Source: Paenibacillus sp. G2S3
Lineage (GTDB): Bacteria; Bacillota; Bacilli; Paenibacillales; Paenibacillaceae
Assembly (NCBI RefSeq): GCF_030123105.1
Contig: NZ_CP126095.1
Coordinates: 2,852,001 to 2,916,000, forward strand
DNA length: 64,000 nt
Reading direction: 5' to 3'
The notes under the pieces were generated by a model. That model made no database searches. It worked only from the letters and a program-made list of their open reading frames with translations, and had not been told where the DNA came from. Shown piece after piece: positions 1 through 8,840 of the stretch; within the stretch, counting starts at the first letter, position 1, and each line of letters opens with the position of its first letter. Position numbers and translations under genes: made by a program.

Positions 1-1
1 A

Positions 2-1378
2 TATAATGCGCCGATGTCCTTTGAGGAGCTGAAGAAGCAGAGTTGGTTTAATACGATGGAAAGGGCTGAGGGACGGCCTGTATGGTCAGGACCCGGTGAG
101 AACGGCTCGGCGTTATCCGGCCATCCGGCACTTGTGCAAGCCAGAGTGATCAAAGATTATTATTCTCTTGAAGATATAGGCTATTTGGTCGTTAATGTTA
201 AACCTGATTTACTGGATCAGATTTTTTGGGAGGCAGCAACGCTCAAGAAGGGAGATATTCTGCTGGTGAACAAGCTTGGGAATATCGTTTTTAACAAATC
301 TGGTGAACATATTGGGCAGCGCACGGAGTTCCCTTTTTTAGAAAATGAATATGCCAAGGAACAAAACTATTACATCGACAACTATCAGGGAGAAAAATCA
401 CTCATAACCTTCCTTCCTTCACATAATAAAGACTGGTATTTGGCAGCGATTACACCAATGAATCTAATCTCTTCGGAATCCATATCTATTCGTAATATTG
501 CGATTATTTTGAGTACGGTTTCATTGTTATCTGCCTTTTTGTTTGACCGATATTTTGTTAGAAGGCTCGTTTATAGCATCAACAGCGCGGTCAACGGGAT
601 GAAGCGGGTGAAGCAGGGGATTTTTACTCCTATCACTACACGTTATCGTGCCGATGATGAAAGTGACTTTCTAATAGATGGTTTTAATCGGATGAGCACA
701 CAGATCAACGAGTTGATTGTGCAGGTGCAGACGGAGCAGGGGCGGAAGAAGGAAGCAGAAATGCAGGCATTAATGGCGCAGATTAATCCTCATTTTATTT
801 ATAATTCACTCGAATCGATTAATTCGATGGCCGTGCTGCAGGGCAATAAAGATATTAGTAAAATGGTCATTTCACTAGGCAAGCTGCTGCGAATCAGTAT
901 TAGTCAGAATCAAGAGCTGATTCCGCTGCAAATGGAGTTTGAGCATGTCCGTCATTATCTGGATATTCAGAAGTTCCGTTTTGAGGATAAATTCTCGTAC
1001 AATATAAATCTTCCTGAAGGTCTTAAAACATTTATGACTCAAAAGCTGATCGTTCAGCCCATTGTAGAGAATGCATTGTACCATGCGATTGAGCCGATGG
1101 AAGACCCTGGAATCATTGAAATCACAGCCTATGAAATGGGCACGGATATGATCATTATCGTAAAAGATAACGGTCCGGGCTTTGACTTAGCCAAGATGAT
1201 GAATCTGTGGGACAAAGAGGGAAGCGGCCAGAGGAAATATAGCGACAGCGGTGTAGGGCTTAAGAATGTACATGAACGCCTGAAAATCCGATTTGGCAGT
1301 CCATACGGCCTACTTGTGTGTTCATCCCCAGGATTTGGTTCAACGATTCGAATCCGAATCCCAAAAATATTGCCATAA
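2..1378 (+). CDS. Sensor histidine kinase, YesM/LytS-like (5' end outside window)
   Basis: Membrane sensor kinase of a two-component system, expected to phosphorylate the regulator encoded at 2773-4371. The frame is open back to base 2 and the ATG at 14 has no ribosome binding site, so the true start lies before the window. Visible in order: the end of an extracytoplasmic Cache-like sensing domain, a membrane segment (about 493-560), a HAMP linker, a His_kinase domain with the phosphoacceptor motif INPHFIYNSLESI (about 782-820), and an HATPase_c domain with the boxes QPIVENALYH, DNGPGF and GVGLKNVHERL. The NPHF-type acceptor paired with an AraC-type regulator is typical of the YesM/YesN class that controls sugar uptake in Bacillus and Paenibacillus. 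The ligand cannot be told from sequence. Only 31 bases separate it from the binding-protein gene that follows, so the three genes are probably one operon. Confidence 0.9.
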   Translation, partial: YNAPMSFEELKKQSWFNTMERAEGRPVWSGPGENGSALSGHPALVQARVIKDYYSLEDIGYLVVNVKPDLLDQIFWEAATLKKGDILLVNKLGNIVFNKSGEHIGQRTEFPFLENEYAKEQNYYIDNYQGEKSLITFLPSHNKDWYLAAITPMNLISSESISIRNIAIILSTVSLLSAFLFDRYFVRRLVYSINSAVNGMKRVKQGIFTPITTRYRADDESDFLIDGFNRMSTQINELIVQVQTEQGRKKEAEMQALMAQINPHFIYNSLESINSMAVLQGNKDISKMVISLGKLLRISISQNQELIPLQMEFEHVRHYLDIQKFRFEDKFSYNINLPEGLKTFMTQKLIVQPIVENALYHAIEPMEDPGIIEITAYEMGTDMIIIVKDNGPGFDLAKMMNLWDKEGSGQRKYSDSGVGLKNVHERLKIRFGSPYGLLVCSSPGFGSTIRIRIPKILP

Positions 1379-1409
1379 TCGATCATACAGAGGAATAGGG
1401 GGGATTGAT

Positions 1410-2756
1410 ATGAAGTGGGTATTGAAGTGGGGCTGGATGTGGATATATCTAGTACTGATATCTGGCGCTGTTTTATTTATTACGTTAGGAGATCAGGAGC
1501 CGATTGAAGATAATTCACCAGAAAAAATAACGCTGACTTTTCGACATTTCTGGAACAAAGAGCATGACCGGCCACTGCTGGCTATCTTTGAAGAGATCGT
1601 GGATAAATACCAGATTGCGCATCCGAATGTGAAAGTTAATTTTGAAGGAATAGACCAGACGATACACCGCGAACAAAAGCTGAAAAGCGAGATGGTTACT
1701 GGTACACCACCAGATATGTTTGTCTTATTTGGTGGAGCCGAAATAGAGCCATATGTGCGCTCTAATCGTCTGGTTGATTTGACTGATTTTGTTCGAGAGA
1801 ACGGTTTAACCAATCAATTTAAGGATCTGCATTTATGGACCTTTGACAACCATATTTATGGATTGCCGATTGAAGGAAATGCTGAACCCCTATATTTCAA
1901 TAAGACTATATTCAACAAGCTTGGTCTCGTGGCACCTACGACGCTTCAAGAACTCGATGATGTGATACTGGAGCTCAAGGCCGCAGGATACATTCCGTTT
2001 GCACTCGGGAACGAAGATCGTTGGCCTGCCGGGATCTTTGCACATTATTTAATGGATCGTTATGCGGGCTCAGAGCTGTTTCAGAAGCTTATTACAGGTG
2101 AAGATCAGGCGAGCTTTCAGAATGAGTCCTATTTAAAGGCTTTTGAGCATTTGAATCAATGGATAAAAGAAGGAGCCTTTAGTCCCCAGTCTAATGATCT
2201 CTCAACAGAAAGTGCGGTCAATTTGTTTACAAGCGGAAAGGCTGCGATGTATTTAAACGGGAACTGGGATATCAATTTATTTTCAGGTACTGCGGCTCCA
2301 GTTGATTTTCAGAATGAAGTAGGGGTTATTCCATTTCCTGCTTTAAAGCAAGGAGAGGAGCCTTCGATTGCGGGGGGATATACCATTGGCATTGGTCTTT
2401 CCTCTGAACTAAATGGAGCTAAACGGGAAGCTGCTTTGGATCTTATGAAGGCTTTTTACACACAGGAAGTGCAGACAAGAATTGTATATGAAGGACTGAG
2501 AATTCCATCCATTCGTATTGCATTTGATCCGGAGAAGACGGGGCCGGTATTCGCGCAAGTGATGGAAATGATGGAAGTGAACCGCAAAAGCTTTGTGCCT
2601 TACGATAACGTATTATCACCTGAAGTTAAGAAAACGTTCCTAAGTGTTATCGAAAAAATGATTAACCAAGAGATGTCTGCGGATAAGGCTTTAAAGCAAA
2701 TGCAGGCATCGTCGATGCAATACTGGAATCTGATCCAAAGCTCAAGTGTTCAATAA
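1410..2756 (+). CDS. Membrane-anchored extracellular solute-binding protein (sugar ABC family 1)
   Basis: 448 residues, family 1 solute-binding protein (SBP_bac_1 fold), normally the sugar receptor of a CUT1 ABC importer. The ATG at 1410 follows AGGAATAGGGGGG; longer in-frame starts would overlap the kinase gene and add a non-homologous tail. Residues 1-26 form a hydrophobic segment, but no lipobox cysteine is present, unlike the lipoprotein at 59311, so the protein is probably held by an uncleaved membrane helix. Family features include NRLVDLTDF, the ligand-pocket region IYGLPIEGNAEPLYFNK, and the later AGGYTIGIGLSS. No permease genes follow: it sits between a sensor kinase and its response regulator, 16 bases before the latter. 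That placement suggests a sugar-sensing co-receptor for the kinase rather than a transport subunit (inference). A transport role with distant permeases is still possible. Confidence 0.85.
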   Translation: MKWVLKWGWMWIYLVLISGAVLFITLGDQEPIEDNSPEKITLTFRHFWNKEHDRPLLAIFEEIVDKYQIAHPNVKVNFEGIDQTIHREQKLKSEMVTGTPPDMFVLFGGAEIEPYVRSNRLVDLTDFVRENGLTNQFKDLHLWTFDNHIYGLPIEGNAEPLYFNKTIFNKLGLVAPTTLQELDDVILELKAAGYIPFALGNEDRWPAGIFAHYLMDRYAGSELFQKLITGEDQASFQNESYLKAFEHLNQWIKEGAFSPQSNDLSTESAVNLFTSGKAAMYLNGNWDINLFSGTAAPVDFQNEVGVIPFPALKQGEEPSIAGGYTIGIGLSSELNGAKREAALDLMKAFYTQEVQTRIVYEGLRIPSIRIAFDPEKTGPVFAQVMEMMEVNRKSFVPYDNVLSPEVKKTFLSVIEKMINQEMSADKALKQMQASSMQYWNLIQSSSVQ

Positions 2757-2772
2757 GCATGGAGGTGCTGGA

Positions 2773-4371
2773 ATGGATGAGTTACAAGAGAAATATAAAG
2801 TACTTCTCGTAGACGATGAGCCGATTATTCTTCGTAGCCTAAAGGTAGCTATTCCATGGGATGAGCTTCAGATGGAGATTGTGGGAGAGGCTCGAAATGG
2901 AGAACTAGCCCTCCGATTAATAGAAGAAACTACGCCGCATATTATAATCAGCGATATCCGCATGCCTGTGATTGACGGAATCACTTTGATGAAGGAAGTC
3001 CTACCAAAGAATTCTAAGCTGGTATTTATTTTTATAAGTGGATATGGGGAGTTCGAATATGCGAGAGAAGCTTTGCGTCAAGGAGCCTTTGATTATTTGC
3101 TGAAACCCATTGACCATGACGAACTGGTTGAAATGCTATACCGAGCGAAAACGAGGCTGGATGAGCAAAAAGAGAACGATCAGATGATGCATTCCGTGCA
3201 GATGCTGTCGATGCTAGCACGTGAAAGGATGTTTGCTGAAATCACTTTGGGAAATGCAAGGCCGCTTGAGCATCTGAAATGGCTGGAGAACAGTGAACTT
3301 GAGAGCGGATATTTTATGGCTGTTGTCCAATTGGATGATTATTCTGTGCTTACTGGGCATTGGAGTGTGGAAGAAAAACGGCTGTGGCTGTTTGCGATCC
3401 GTAATATTGTTGAAGAGTGGTCGTTAGAGCATGGAGTGCTTACGGTCTTCCCTTTTCATAACGGAGAGTGGGTATTGCTTTTTCCTGGATCTTTAAGCGC
3501 AAGTAGAAGAGAACTCGGTGAACAATTGATTACAGGGATCAAAAGATACTCCAAGCTAAGTTGTTCTGTAGGAATCAGTCGCTGTACACAAGGGATTGAT
3601 CAATTAAGCACGGTGTATCCTTTGGCAGCGAAGGCTTTGTATCAACGTTTCTATTCTGGTCTTGCCGGGGTGTTTATAGATGAGGAAACAACTTTCGCAG
3701 GCAATAAAGAAGTTAAATATCCAAAAGAGCTGGAGACCTCGCTGATTGAGAGTATCCGCACATTAAACAGAAACAAAATGTCATCTTTGTTTGATGAGTT
3801 GGGACTATATATTGAAGCACAAGCTATTCCTAAGGAGATAGCAGAACGTCTTCTTGTGGAAATGGTTGTCGTGCTATACAGACATTTTGAACATTTGAAT
3901 CTAAATTCGGATTGGTCTCTACATGGATTATTAAGCAGGCTGCAACATTTGGGTACCTTGAGTGAAATGATGTCTGCGTTGAAGGAAGAATTTGGGGAGC
4001 GATTAGATCAAGGTAGTAAACCTGTAAATCGTGAGGATACACGCAGTTCCATCGAGAAGACGAAACGTTATATCGAGAGTAATTATCATAAAGACTTAAG
4101 TATTGAAGAGGTATCGGAGCTTGCCGATCTTAGTGTTAGTCATTTTTGTACTTTATTTAAACAAATAACAGGGTATACCTTCTTGGAGTATGTTACTCAC
4201 TGTCGAATGGAGAAGGCGAAGTATATATTGCAGAGCAGTAATGTAAAGGTGTACCAGATCGCTCCACTTGTTGGTTATCAGGATCCACGATATTTTACTC
4301 AAGTCTTTAAGAAAGCTAGTGGTCAGACGCCTACGGAATACCGTGAAGAGCATGCGAAGCAAGCTAATTAA
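2773..4371 (+). CDS. Response regulator, YesN/AraC type
   Basis: 532 residues. The ATG at 2773 is preceded by GGAGGTGCTGGA. The N-terminal receiver domain has the acidic pair (VDDEP), the phosphorylated Asp in SDIRMPVIDG and the conserved Lys in LLKPIDHDEL. A long middle region of unknown fold follows, then a C-terminal AraC/XylS double helix-turn-helix (about residues 430-525: KRYIESNYHKDLSIEEVSEL and the signature around VGYQDPRYFTQVFKKASGQTPTEYR). It is the output partner of the kinase at 2-1378 and most likely activates carbohydrate genes whose location is not visible here; the downstream neighbour is the unrelated desaturase gene. Size and domain order match the YesN family. Confidence 0.93.
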   Translation: MDELQEKYKVLLVDDEPIILRSLKVAIPWDELQMEIVGEARNGELALRLIEETTPHIIISDIRMPVIDGITLMKEVLPKNSKLVFIFISGYGEFEYAREALRQGAFDYLLKPIDHDELVEMLYRAKTRLDEQKENDQMMHSVQMLSMLARERMFAEITLGNARPLEHLKWLENSELESGYFMAVVQLDDYSVLTGHWSVEEKRLWLFAIRNIVEEWSLEHGVLTVFPFHNGEWVLLFPGSLSASRRELGEQLITGIKRYSKLSCSVGISRCTQGIDQLSTVYPLAAKALYQRFYSGLAGVFIDEETTFAGNKEVKYPKELETSLIESIRTLNRNKMSSLFDELGLYIEAQAIPKEIAERLLVEMVVVLYRHFEHLNLNSDWSLHGLLSRLQHLGTLSEMMSALKEEFGERLDQGSKPVNREDTRSSIEKTKRYIESNYHKDLSIEEVSELADLSVSHFCTLFKQITGYTFLEYVTHCRMEKAKYILQSSNVKVYQIAPLVGYQDPRYFTQVFKKASGQTPTEYREEHAKQAN

Positions 4372-4419
4372 CGAAGAACTACTCGGAATGCATAGCTAAA
4401 TGGGTAAAAATAGAGCAAA

Positions 4420-4488
4420 AGTATGACATTTATCATACTCTTTACTTGATATTTATGACTTATAGGATGACACTTTATCTCCTATACT
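4420..4488 (+). promoter_or_regulatory. Probable DesR-controlled promoter of the desaturase gene
   Basis: A perfect 7-base inverted repeat with a 6-base spacer, AGTATGA (4420-4426) and TCATACT (4433-4439), lies before the desaturase gene. Two more ATGAC copies follow at 4455-4459 and 4467-4471. A -10 like TATACT sits at 4483-4488, while the -35 position (TTATAG, 4460-4465) is poor, as expected for an activator-dependent promoter. In B. subtilis phosphorylated DesR activates des from tandem sites just upstream of the promoter; assigning these repeats to DesR is inference from position and from the desK-desR pair downstream. Confidence 0.55.
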
Positions 4489-4542
4489 TAGGATAGATAA
4501 AAAAGATCCTTAGCCAGACACATCAAGGAGGAAACGATAAAG

Positions 4543-5607
4543 ATGACTACAAAACAGACATCACAGCTCTCCAGTCTTAAAAAGAGTGTAGCCCCTTACG
4601 AAAAAAACGACCGCAACGCGAGCATAAGACAGCTCATTAATACTTTAGGGCCACTTGTGCTGTTATGGGGCGGAGCTTATTTCTCTTTATCCGTTTCCTA
4701 CTGGCTCACCCTTTTGTTGGCCATTCCTGCAGCAGGATTTGTAATCCGAACTTTTATTATTTTCCATGATTGTACGCATGGATCGTTCTTTAAGAATCGC
4801 AGAGCGAATGACATTATCGGAACGATCACAGGTGTATTAACGCTTGTTCCTTATCGGCAGTGGAAGCATAGTCATTCCATTCATCACGCCAGCTCCAGTA
4901 ACCTCGATAAAAGAGGGATTGGCGATATATGGATTATGACTGTTGACGAATATGAAGCAGCTTCATTCTGGAAACGTCTGTATTACCGGATTTACCGTAA
5001 TCCAATCGTGATGTTCGGTTTAGGACCCATTGCTGTTTTTATGATTCAGTATCGGTTTAATGCTAAAGGCGCTAGACGTAAAGAGCGCATGAATACCTAT
5101 TTAACAAATGTATCTATCGCAGCTCTCTATGGTTTGCTTATTTGGGCGATCGGCTGGCAAGCCTTTATCATGGTGCAATTGCCTATAGCTTTTGTATCCG
5201 GTTTTCTCGGAATATGGTTGTTCTATGTTCAGCATCAGTTCGAGGATTCCTACTTCGAGAATGAATCGGAGTGGAGTTATGTTATGGCTGCAGTAGAGGG
5301 AAGTTCATATTACAAGCTGCCTAAGCTATTGCAATGGATCACAGGGAACATCGGGTTCCACCATGTCCATCATTTAAGTCCGAAGGTACCCAACTATAAT
5401 TTAGAAAAAGCACATAATGCTACGCCACCATTGCAAAAGGCGACGACTATAACGCTTAGCACTAGCCTAAAGGCTCTACACTTCCGTCTTTGGGATGAGG
5501 AGAATAAGTGCTTCATCAGCTTTAAAGAGGTAAAGTCGAGACTAAGCAAACCTAAGGTAGCGGGAGAAGTTCTGCAAGTTCATAAGACTAGACTCCAAGG
5601 AGAATAA
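4543..5607 (+). CDS. des: Membrane acyl-lipid fatty acid desaturase
   Basis: 354 residues, close to the 352 of B. subtilis Des, the delta-5 acyl-lipid desaturase that introduces a double bond into membrane phospholipid acyl chains after cold shock. The three histidine boxes that bind the di-iron centre are all present: HDCTH (residues 75-79), HSIHH (111-115) and HHVHH (about 277-281). Hydrophobic stretches around residues 35-75, 95-105, 155-170 and 190-220 fit the integral membrane fold. The ATG at 4543 has the ribosome binding site AAGGAGGAAACGATAAAG. The gene is followed by a terminator (5642-5687) and then desK-desR, the same order as the B. subtilis cold-sensing locus, which supports regulation by that pair. 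Regiospecificity cannot be read from sequence. Confidence 0.93.
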   Translation: MTTKQTSQLSSLKKSVAPYEKNDRNASIRQLINTLGPLVLLWGGAYFSLSVSYWLTLLLAIPAAGFVIRTFIIFHDCTHGSFFKNRRANDIIGTITGVLTLVPYRQWKHSHSIHHASSSNLDKRGIGDIWIMTVDEYEAASFWKRLYYRIYRNPIVMFGLGPIAVFMIQYRFNAKGARRKERMNTYLTNVSIAALYGLLIWAIGWQAFIMVQLPIAFVSGFLGIWLFYVQHQFEDSYFENESEWSYVMAAVEGSSYYKLPKLLQWITGNIGFHHVHHLSPKVPNYNLEKAHNATPPLQKATTITLSTSLKALHFRLWDEENKCFISFKEVKSRLSKPKVAGEVLQVHKTRLQGE

Positions 5608-5641
5608 TAATTATCGGCTCGAACAAAATAAGAGTACAGTG

Positions 5642-5687
5642 AAAGGTTAGAGCCGGAGAAATCATTCGTGGCTCTAATCTTTTTCTG
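5642..5687 (+). terminator. Terminator between des and desK
   Basis: AAAGGTTAGAGCC (5642-5654) pairs with GGCTCTAATCTTT (5670-5682) with one G-U pair and continues into a T-rich tail. It should let des be transcribed at high level independently of desK-desR, or allow only partial read-through. Confidence 0.75.
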
Positions 5688-5768
5688 TTTAGGGGAGTAG
5701 ATCGACAGATTTTCACTGAATTTGTGCTAGAATAAGGAGAGCAATGTATGGTAAAAAGGAGCGCGGTC

Positions 5769-6905
5769 ATGCAAAAGTGGCATCATATCTTTCATAAAAG
5801 TACAGGTCTAAGCCCTTATGTGTGGGTCGTTTTTTACATTCTACCGTTTTATTTTATATTTCGCTCCTCCTCTACCTATCAAGTAGTTTGGGGAATCTTG
5901 ATGATCGCTGTATTTTTTGTTTGTTATGTACTTTCTTTTGTTTCTAAGGGCTGGCTGGTTTATTTCTGGACGAGTGTTCAAATTTTAGTGTCTATAACGA
6001 TGACGCTTTTGTTCGGATATATGTATTTTGCGCTTTTTTTAGCCTTTTTTATTGGAAACATACAGAATCGAGTAGGGTTCTTCACTCTGTACTCTATTCA
6101 TCTGTTAACTACGATCATTACGATCAATTATGAGCTGCTTTCGCGTAACTCAGTGTTTATTAGTCAGCTCCCGTTCGTACTTGTAAGTATGATTGCAGTG
6201 ATTCTACTTCCAATCAGTACGTACAACCGAAATAATCAAGGCAAGTTACAAGATCAATTGGAGGATGCGAATAAGCGAATCTCCGAACTCGTTAAGATTG
6301 AAGAACGTCAACGGATTTCGCGAGATCTTCATGATACATTAGGTCAGAAGCTTTCATTAATTGGTCTGAAGAGTGACCTGGCAGGAAAGCTAATTGACTC
6401 TAATCCTACACAAGCCAAAGCAGAGATTAATGATGTACGACAGACAGCGAGAAGTGCGCTGAAAGAGGTTCGGGAAATGGTTACGCGAATGCGCGGCATT
6501 CGGCTTGAAGATGAACTTATCCATATTCAGCAGTTTCTTGCTGCTGCTGAGATTGATTTTATTTTGGAGGGGAATCCGAAGCTAACCAATACCTCATTGA
6601 TTACGGAAAATGTACTCAGCATGTGTATAAAGGAAGCTGTCACTAATGTTGTGAAGCACAGTGGGGCAAAGTCTTGCTCTATTTTGATTAAACCCTCTCG
6701 TACAGATCTAGTCATTAAAGTGAAAGATGATGGGACCGGGATTCCCGGGAATGATCTTTATTTTAAAGGTCACGGGCTGCAAGGCATGAGAGAGCGTCTT
6801 GAATTTGTAAATGGCTGTATGGATATCGTGAGAGATGGTGGTACTACGATCGTGATTAAAGTACCTAATGCATTCCAGCATCAGAAACAGGAGGTCATCC
6901 TATAA
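5769..6905 (+). CDS. desK: Thermosensor histidine kinase DesK
   Basis: Membrane thermosensor that senses bilayer thickness or order and controls DesR. From the ATG at 5769 (378 residues) the N-terminus MQKWHHIFHK aligns without gaps with B. subtilis DesK, placing Lys at residue 10 and the phosphoacceptor His exactly at 188 (RDLHDTLGQKLSLIGLKSD). An upstream ATG at 5748 with AAGGAGA would add seven residues; the 5769 start is preferred because it restores the sunken-buoy geometry of the first helix. About five membrane helices (residues 16-155) are followed by a coiled linker (QLEDANKRISELVKIEER), a HisKA_3 domain and an HATPase_c domain (NVVKHS, DDGTGIPG, GHGLQGMRERLEF). The stop overlaps the desR start by one base (TAATG), so the two are translationally coupled. 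Confidence 0.95.
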   Translation: MQKWHHIFHKSTGLSPYVWVVFYILPFYFIFRSSSTYQVVWGILMIAVFFVCYVLSFVSKGWLVYFWTSVQILVSITMTLLFGYMYFALFLAFFIGNIQNRVGFFTLYSIHLLTTIITINYELLSRNSVFISQLPFVLVSMIAVILLPISTYNRNNQGKLQDQLEDANKRISELVKIEERQRISRDLHDTLGQKLSLIGLKSDLAGKLIDSNPTQAKAEINDVRQTARSALKEVREMVTRMRGIRLEDELIHIQQFLAAAEIDFILEGNPKLTNTSLITENVLSMCIKEAVTNVVKHSGAKSCSILIKPSRTDLVIKVKDDGTGIPGNDLYFKGHGLQGMRERLEFVNGCMDIVRDGGTTIVIKVPNAFQHQKQEVIL

Positions 6906-7507
6906 TGATTAAAATTGTAATCGCTGAGGATCAACGAATGCTCCTCGGGGCTCTGGCTTCTTTGCTCGATTTAGAAGAGGATATGAAGGTCGTGGGCCGA
7001 GCAAGTAATGGGGAAGAAGCTGTTGCGTTGGTTCAGCAGCTTAAACCAGATATTTGTATTATGGATATTGAGATGCCGGCGATGAGTGGTCTCGACGCTG
7101 CAGAGGCGCTGAAGAATAGCGGCTGCAAAACAATGATCTTAACGACCTTTGCTCGGGCGGGATATTTCGAACGTGCGCTGAAGGCGGGTGTTCATGCCTA
7201 TTTACTGAAGGACAGTCCTAGTGAAGAGCTGGCACTTTCAATCCGGAATGTAATGGCAGGCAGACGTATGTATGCACCGGAGCTGATGGATGAAGCCTAC
7301 AGCGGTGAAGTGAATCCGTTGACGCAGCGGGAGAAGGAAGTGCTCGGACTGATCGCCGATGGCAAAAATACGAAAGAAATTGCCAGTGAACTGTACATTA
7401 CCACGGGTACGGTACGGAATTACATCTCTGTTATCCTCGATAAGCTGGATGTGGGTAATCGGATTGAAGCGATCACTCGATTTAAGGAAAAAGGCTGGTT
7501 TAAATGA
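6905..7507 (+). CDS. desR: Response regulator DesR (NarL/LuxR family)
   Basis: 200 residues. The receiver domain has Glu8-Asp9, the phosphorylated Asp54 (CIMDIEMPAMSG) and the Lys of YLLKDSPSEE. The C-terminal LuxR-type helix-turn-helix starts at NPLTQREKEVLGLIADG and contains the recognition helix around TTGTVRNYISVILDKL. Ribosome binding site CAGGAGG lies inside the end of desK. It is expected to bind, when phosphorylated by DesK in the cold, the repeats upstream of the desaturase gene at 4420-4471. Length and motifs match B. subtilis DesR (199 residues). No clear terminator follows within the 125 bases before asd. Confidence 0.95.
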   Translation: MIKIVIAEDQRMLLGALASLLDLEEDMKVVGRASNGEEAVALVQQLKPDICIMDIEMPAMSGLDAAEALKNSGCKTMILTTFARAGYFERALKAGVHAYLLKDSPSEELALSIRNVMAGRRMYAPELMDEAYSGEVNPLTQREKEVLGLIADGKNTKEIASELYITTGTVRNYISVILDKLDVGNRIEAITRFKEKGWFK

Positions 7508-7632
7508 ATATAATAAATTTTTTAATGTTATTTTGATGTTTACACTCGCCAAATGTTCTCGAGCCGTATATCATTAATTATCGGCCTATTATTCACAATA
7601 GGACAGTTAATCAAAAGGAAGTGTATTTTCTG

Positions 7633-8718
7633 ATGTCAAGAAAGCTAAGAGCCGGCATAGTTGGCGGCACAGGTATGGTAGGACAACGTTTTATTGCCCT
7701 TCTAGAGAATCATCCTTGGTTTGAAGTAACTGCGATTGCTGCCAGTGCTAAATCTGCTGGGAAAACGTATGAAGAATCGGCCAAGGGCAGATGGAAGCTA
7801 TCCACTCCAATGCCTGAGAACGTGAAGAATATTATGGTTCAAGATGCTTCTAAGGTAGAAGAAGTAGCTGCGGGCGTAGATCTGATCTTTTGCGCAGTAG
7901 ACATGAAAAAAGATGAGATTAAAGCGCTCGAAGAAGCTTATGCTCGTACGGGTACTCCAGTAATCTCCAATAACTCAGCGCATCGCTGGACGCCTGACGT
8001 GCCTATGGTCATTCCTGAGATTAATCCAGAGCATCTTGAGGTTATTGCGCAGCAAAGAAAACGTCTCGGAACTGAGACTGGTTTCATTGCAGTTAAACCT
8101 AACTGCTCTATTCAAAGTTATGTGCCTGCGCTTCATGCACTCAAAGCATTTAACCCATCTAAGGTTGTTGTCACAACCTATCAAGCGATTTCTGGTGCAG
8201 GTAAGACTTTTGCTGACTGGCCTGAAATGCTGGATAACGTGATTCCTTACATCGGTGGCGAAGAAGAGAAGAGCGAGCAAGAGCCTTTGCGGATCTGGGG
8301 AAGTGTTCAAGACGAAGGTATCGTAAAAAGTGAAGCACCAACCATTACTTCGCAGTGTATCCGTGTGCCTGTAGCGGATGGACATATGGCTGCTGTATTT
8401 GTTTCTTTTGAGAAAAAGCCATCCAAAGAAGAAATTCTAAACCTTTGGAAGAGCTTCAAAGGACGTCCGCAAGAGCTTGAGTTGCCTAGCGCACCTAAAC
8501 AGTTCATTACTTATTTCGAAGAGGAAAACCGTCCACAGACCAAACTAGATCGTGATATTGAGAACGGTATGGGCGTATCGACAGGCAGACTTCGGGAAGA
8601 TGCCATCTATGATTACAAGTTCGTGGGTCTCTCCCATAACACCCTGCGCGGAGCAGCTGGCGGTGCTGTATTGATCGCTGAGCTTCTGAAAGCAGAAGGT
8701 TATATTCAGCCTAAATAA
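7633..8718 (+). CDS. asd: Aspartate-semialdehyde dehydrogenase, archaeal/fungal type
   Basis: 361 residues. Reduces aspartyl phosphate to aspartate semialdehyde with NADPH, the branch point to lysine/diaminopimelate, threonine and methionine. The nucleotide-binding motif GIVGGTGMVGQRF is at the N-terminus; the catalytic Cys is in KPNCSIQSY and the catalytic His in VPVADGHMAAVF. The overall sequence (SAHRWTPDVPMVIPEINPEHL, AISGAGKTFADWPEM) is the archaeal/fungal branch of the family, not the usual bacterial Asd found beside dap genes. The ATG at 7633 is 12 bases after AAGGAAG; a GTG at 7621 overlaps that site and is less likely. It stands alone with its own terminator at 8752-8790, so it may be a second Asd beside a canonical one elsewhere (inference). 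Confidence 0.93.
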   Translation: MSRKLRAGIVGGTGMVGQRFIALLENHPWFEVTAIAASAKSAGKTYEESAKGRWKLSTPMPENVKNIMVQDASKVEEVAAGVDLIFCAVDMKKDEIKALEEAYARTGTPVISNNSAHRWTPDVPMVIPEINPEHLEVIAQQRKRLGTETGFIAVKPNCSIQSYVPALHALKAFNPSKVVVTTYQAISGAGKTFADWPEMLDNVIPYIGGEEEKSEQEPLRIWGSVQDEGIVKSEAPTITSQCIRVPVADGHMAAVFVSFEKKPSKEEILNLWKSFKGRPQELELPSAPKQFITYFEEENRPQTKLDRDIENGMGVSTGRLREDAIYDYKFVGLSHNTLRGAAGGAVLIAELLKAEGYIQPK

Positions 8719-8751
8719 CATGTTTGAGCTTGTAAAGCTGATTCGAAATAG

Positions 8752-8790
8752 ACACCTCATCAAAGCTTAGTCTTTGGTGGGGTGTTTTTT
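8752..8790 (+). terminator. Terminator of asd
   Basis: ACACCTCATCAAAG (8752-8765) pairs with CTTTGGTGGGGTGT (8772-8785), two G-U pairs allowed, followed by TTTTTT. Confidence 0.85.
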
Positions 8791-8840
8791 AATGGATTGA
8801 TTTGGTAAAATAAGTTATCACCTGAGAAGGAGGAATTTAA

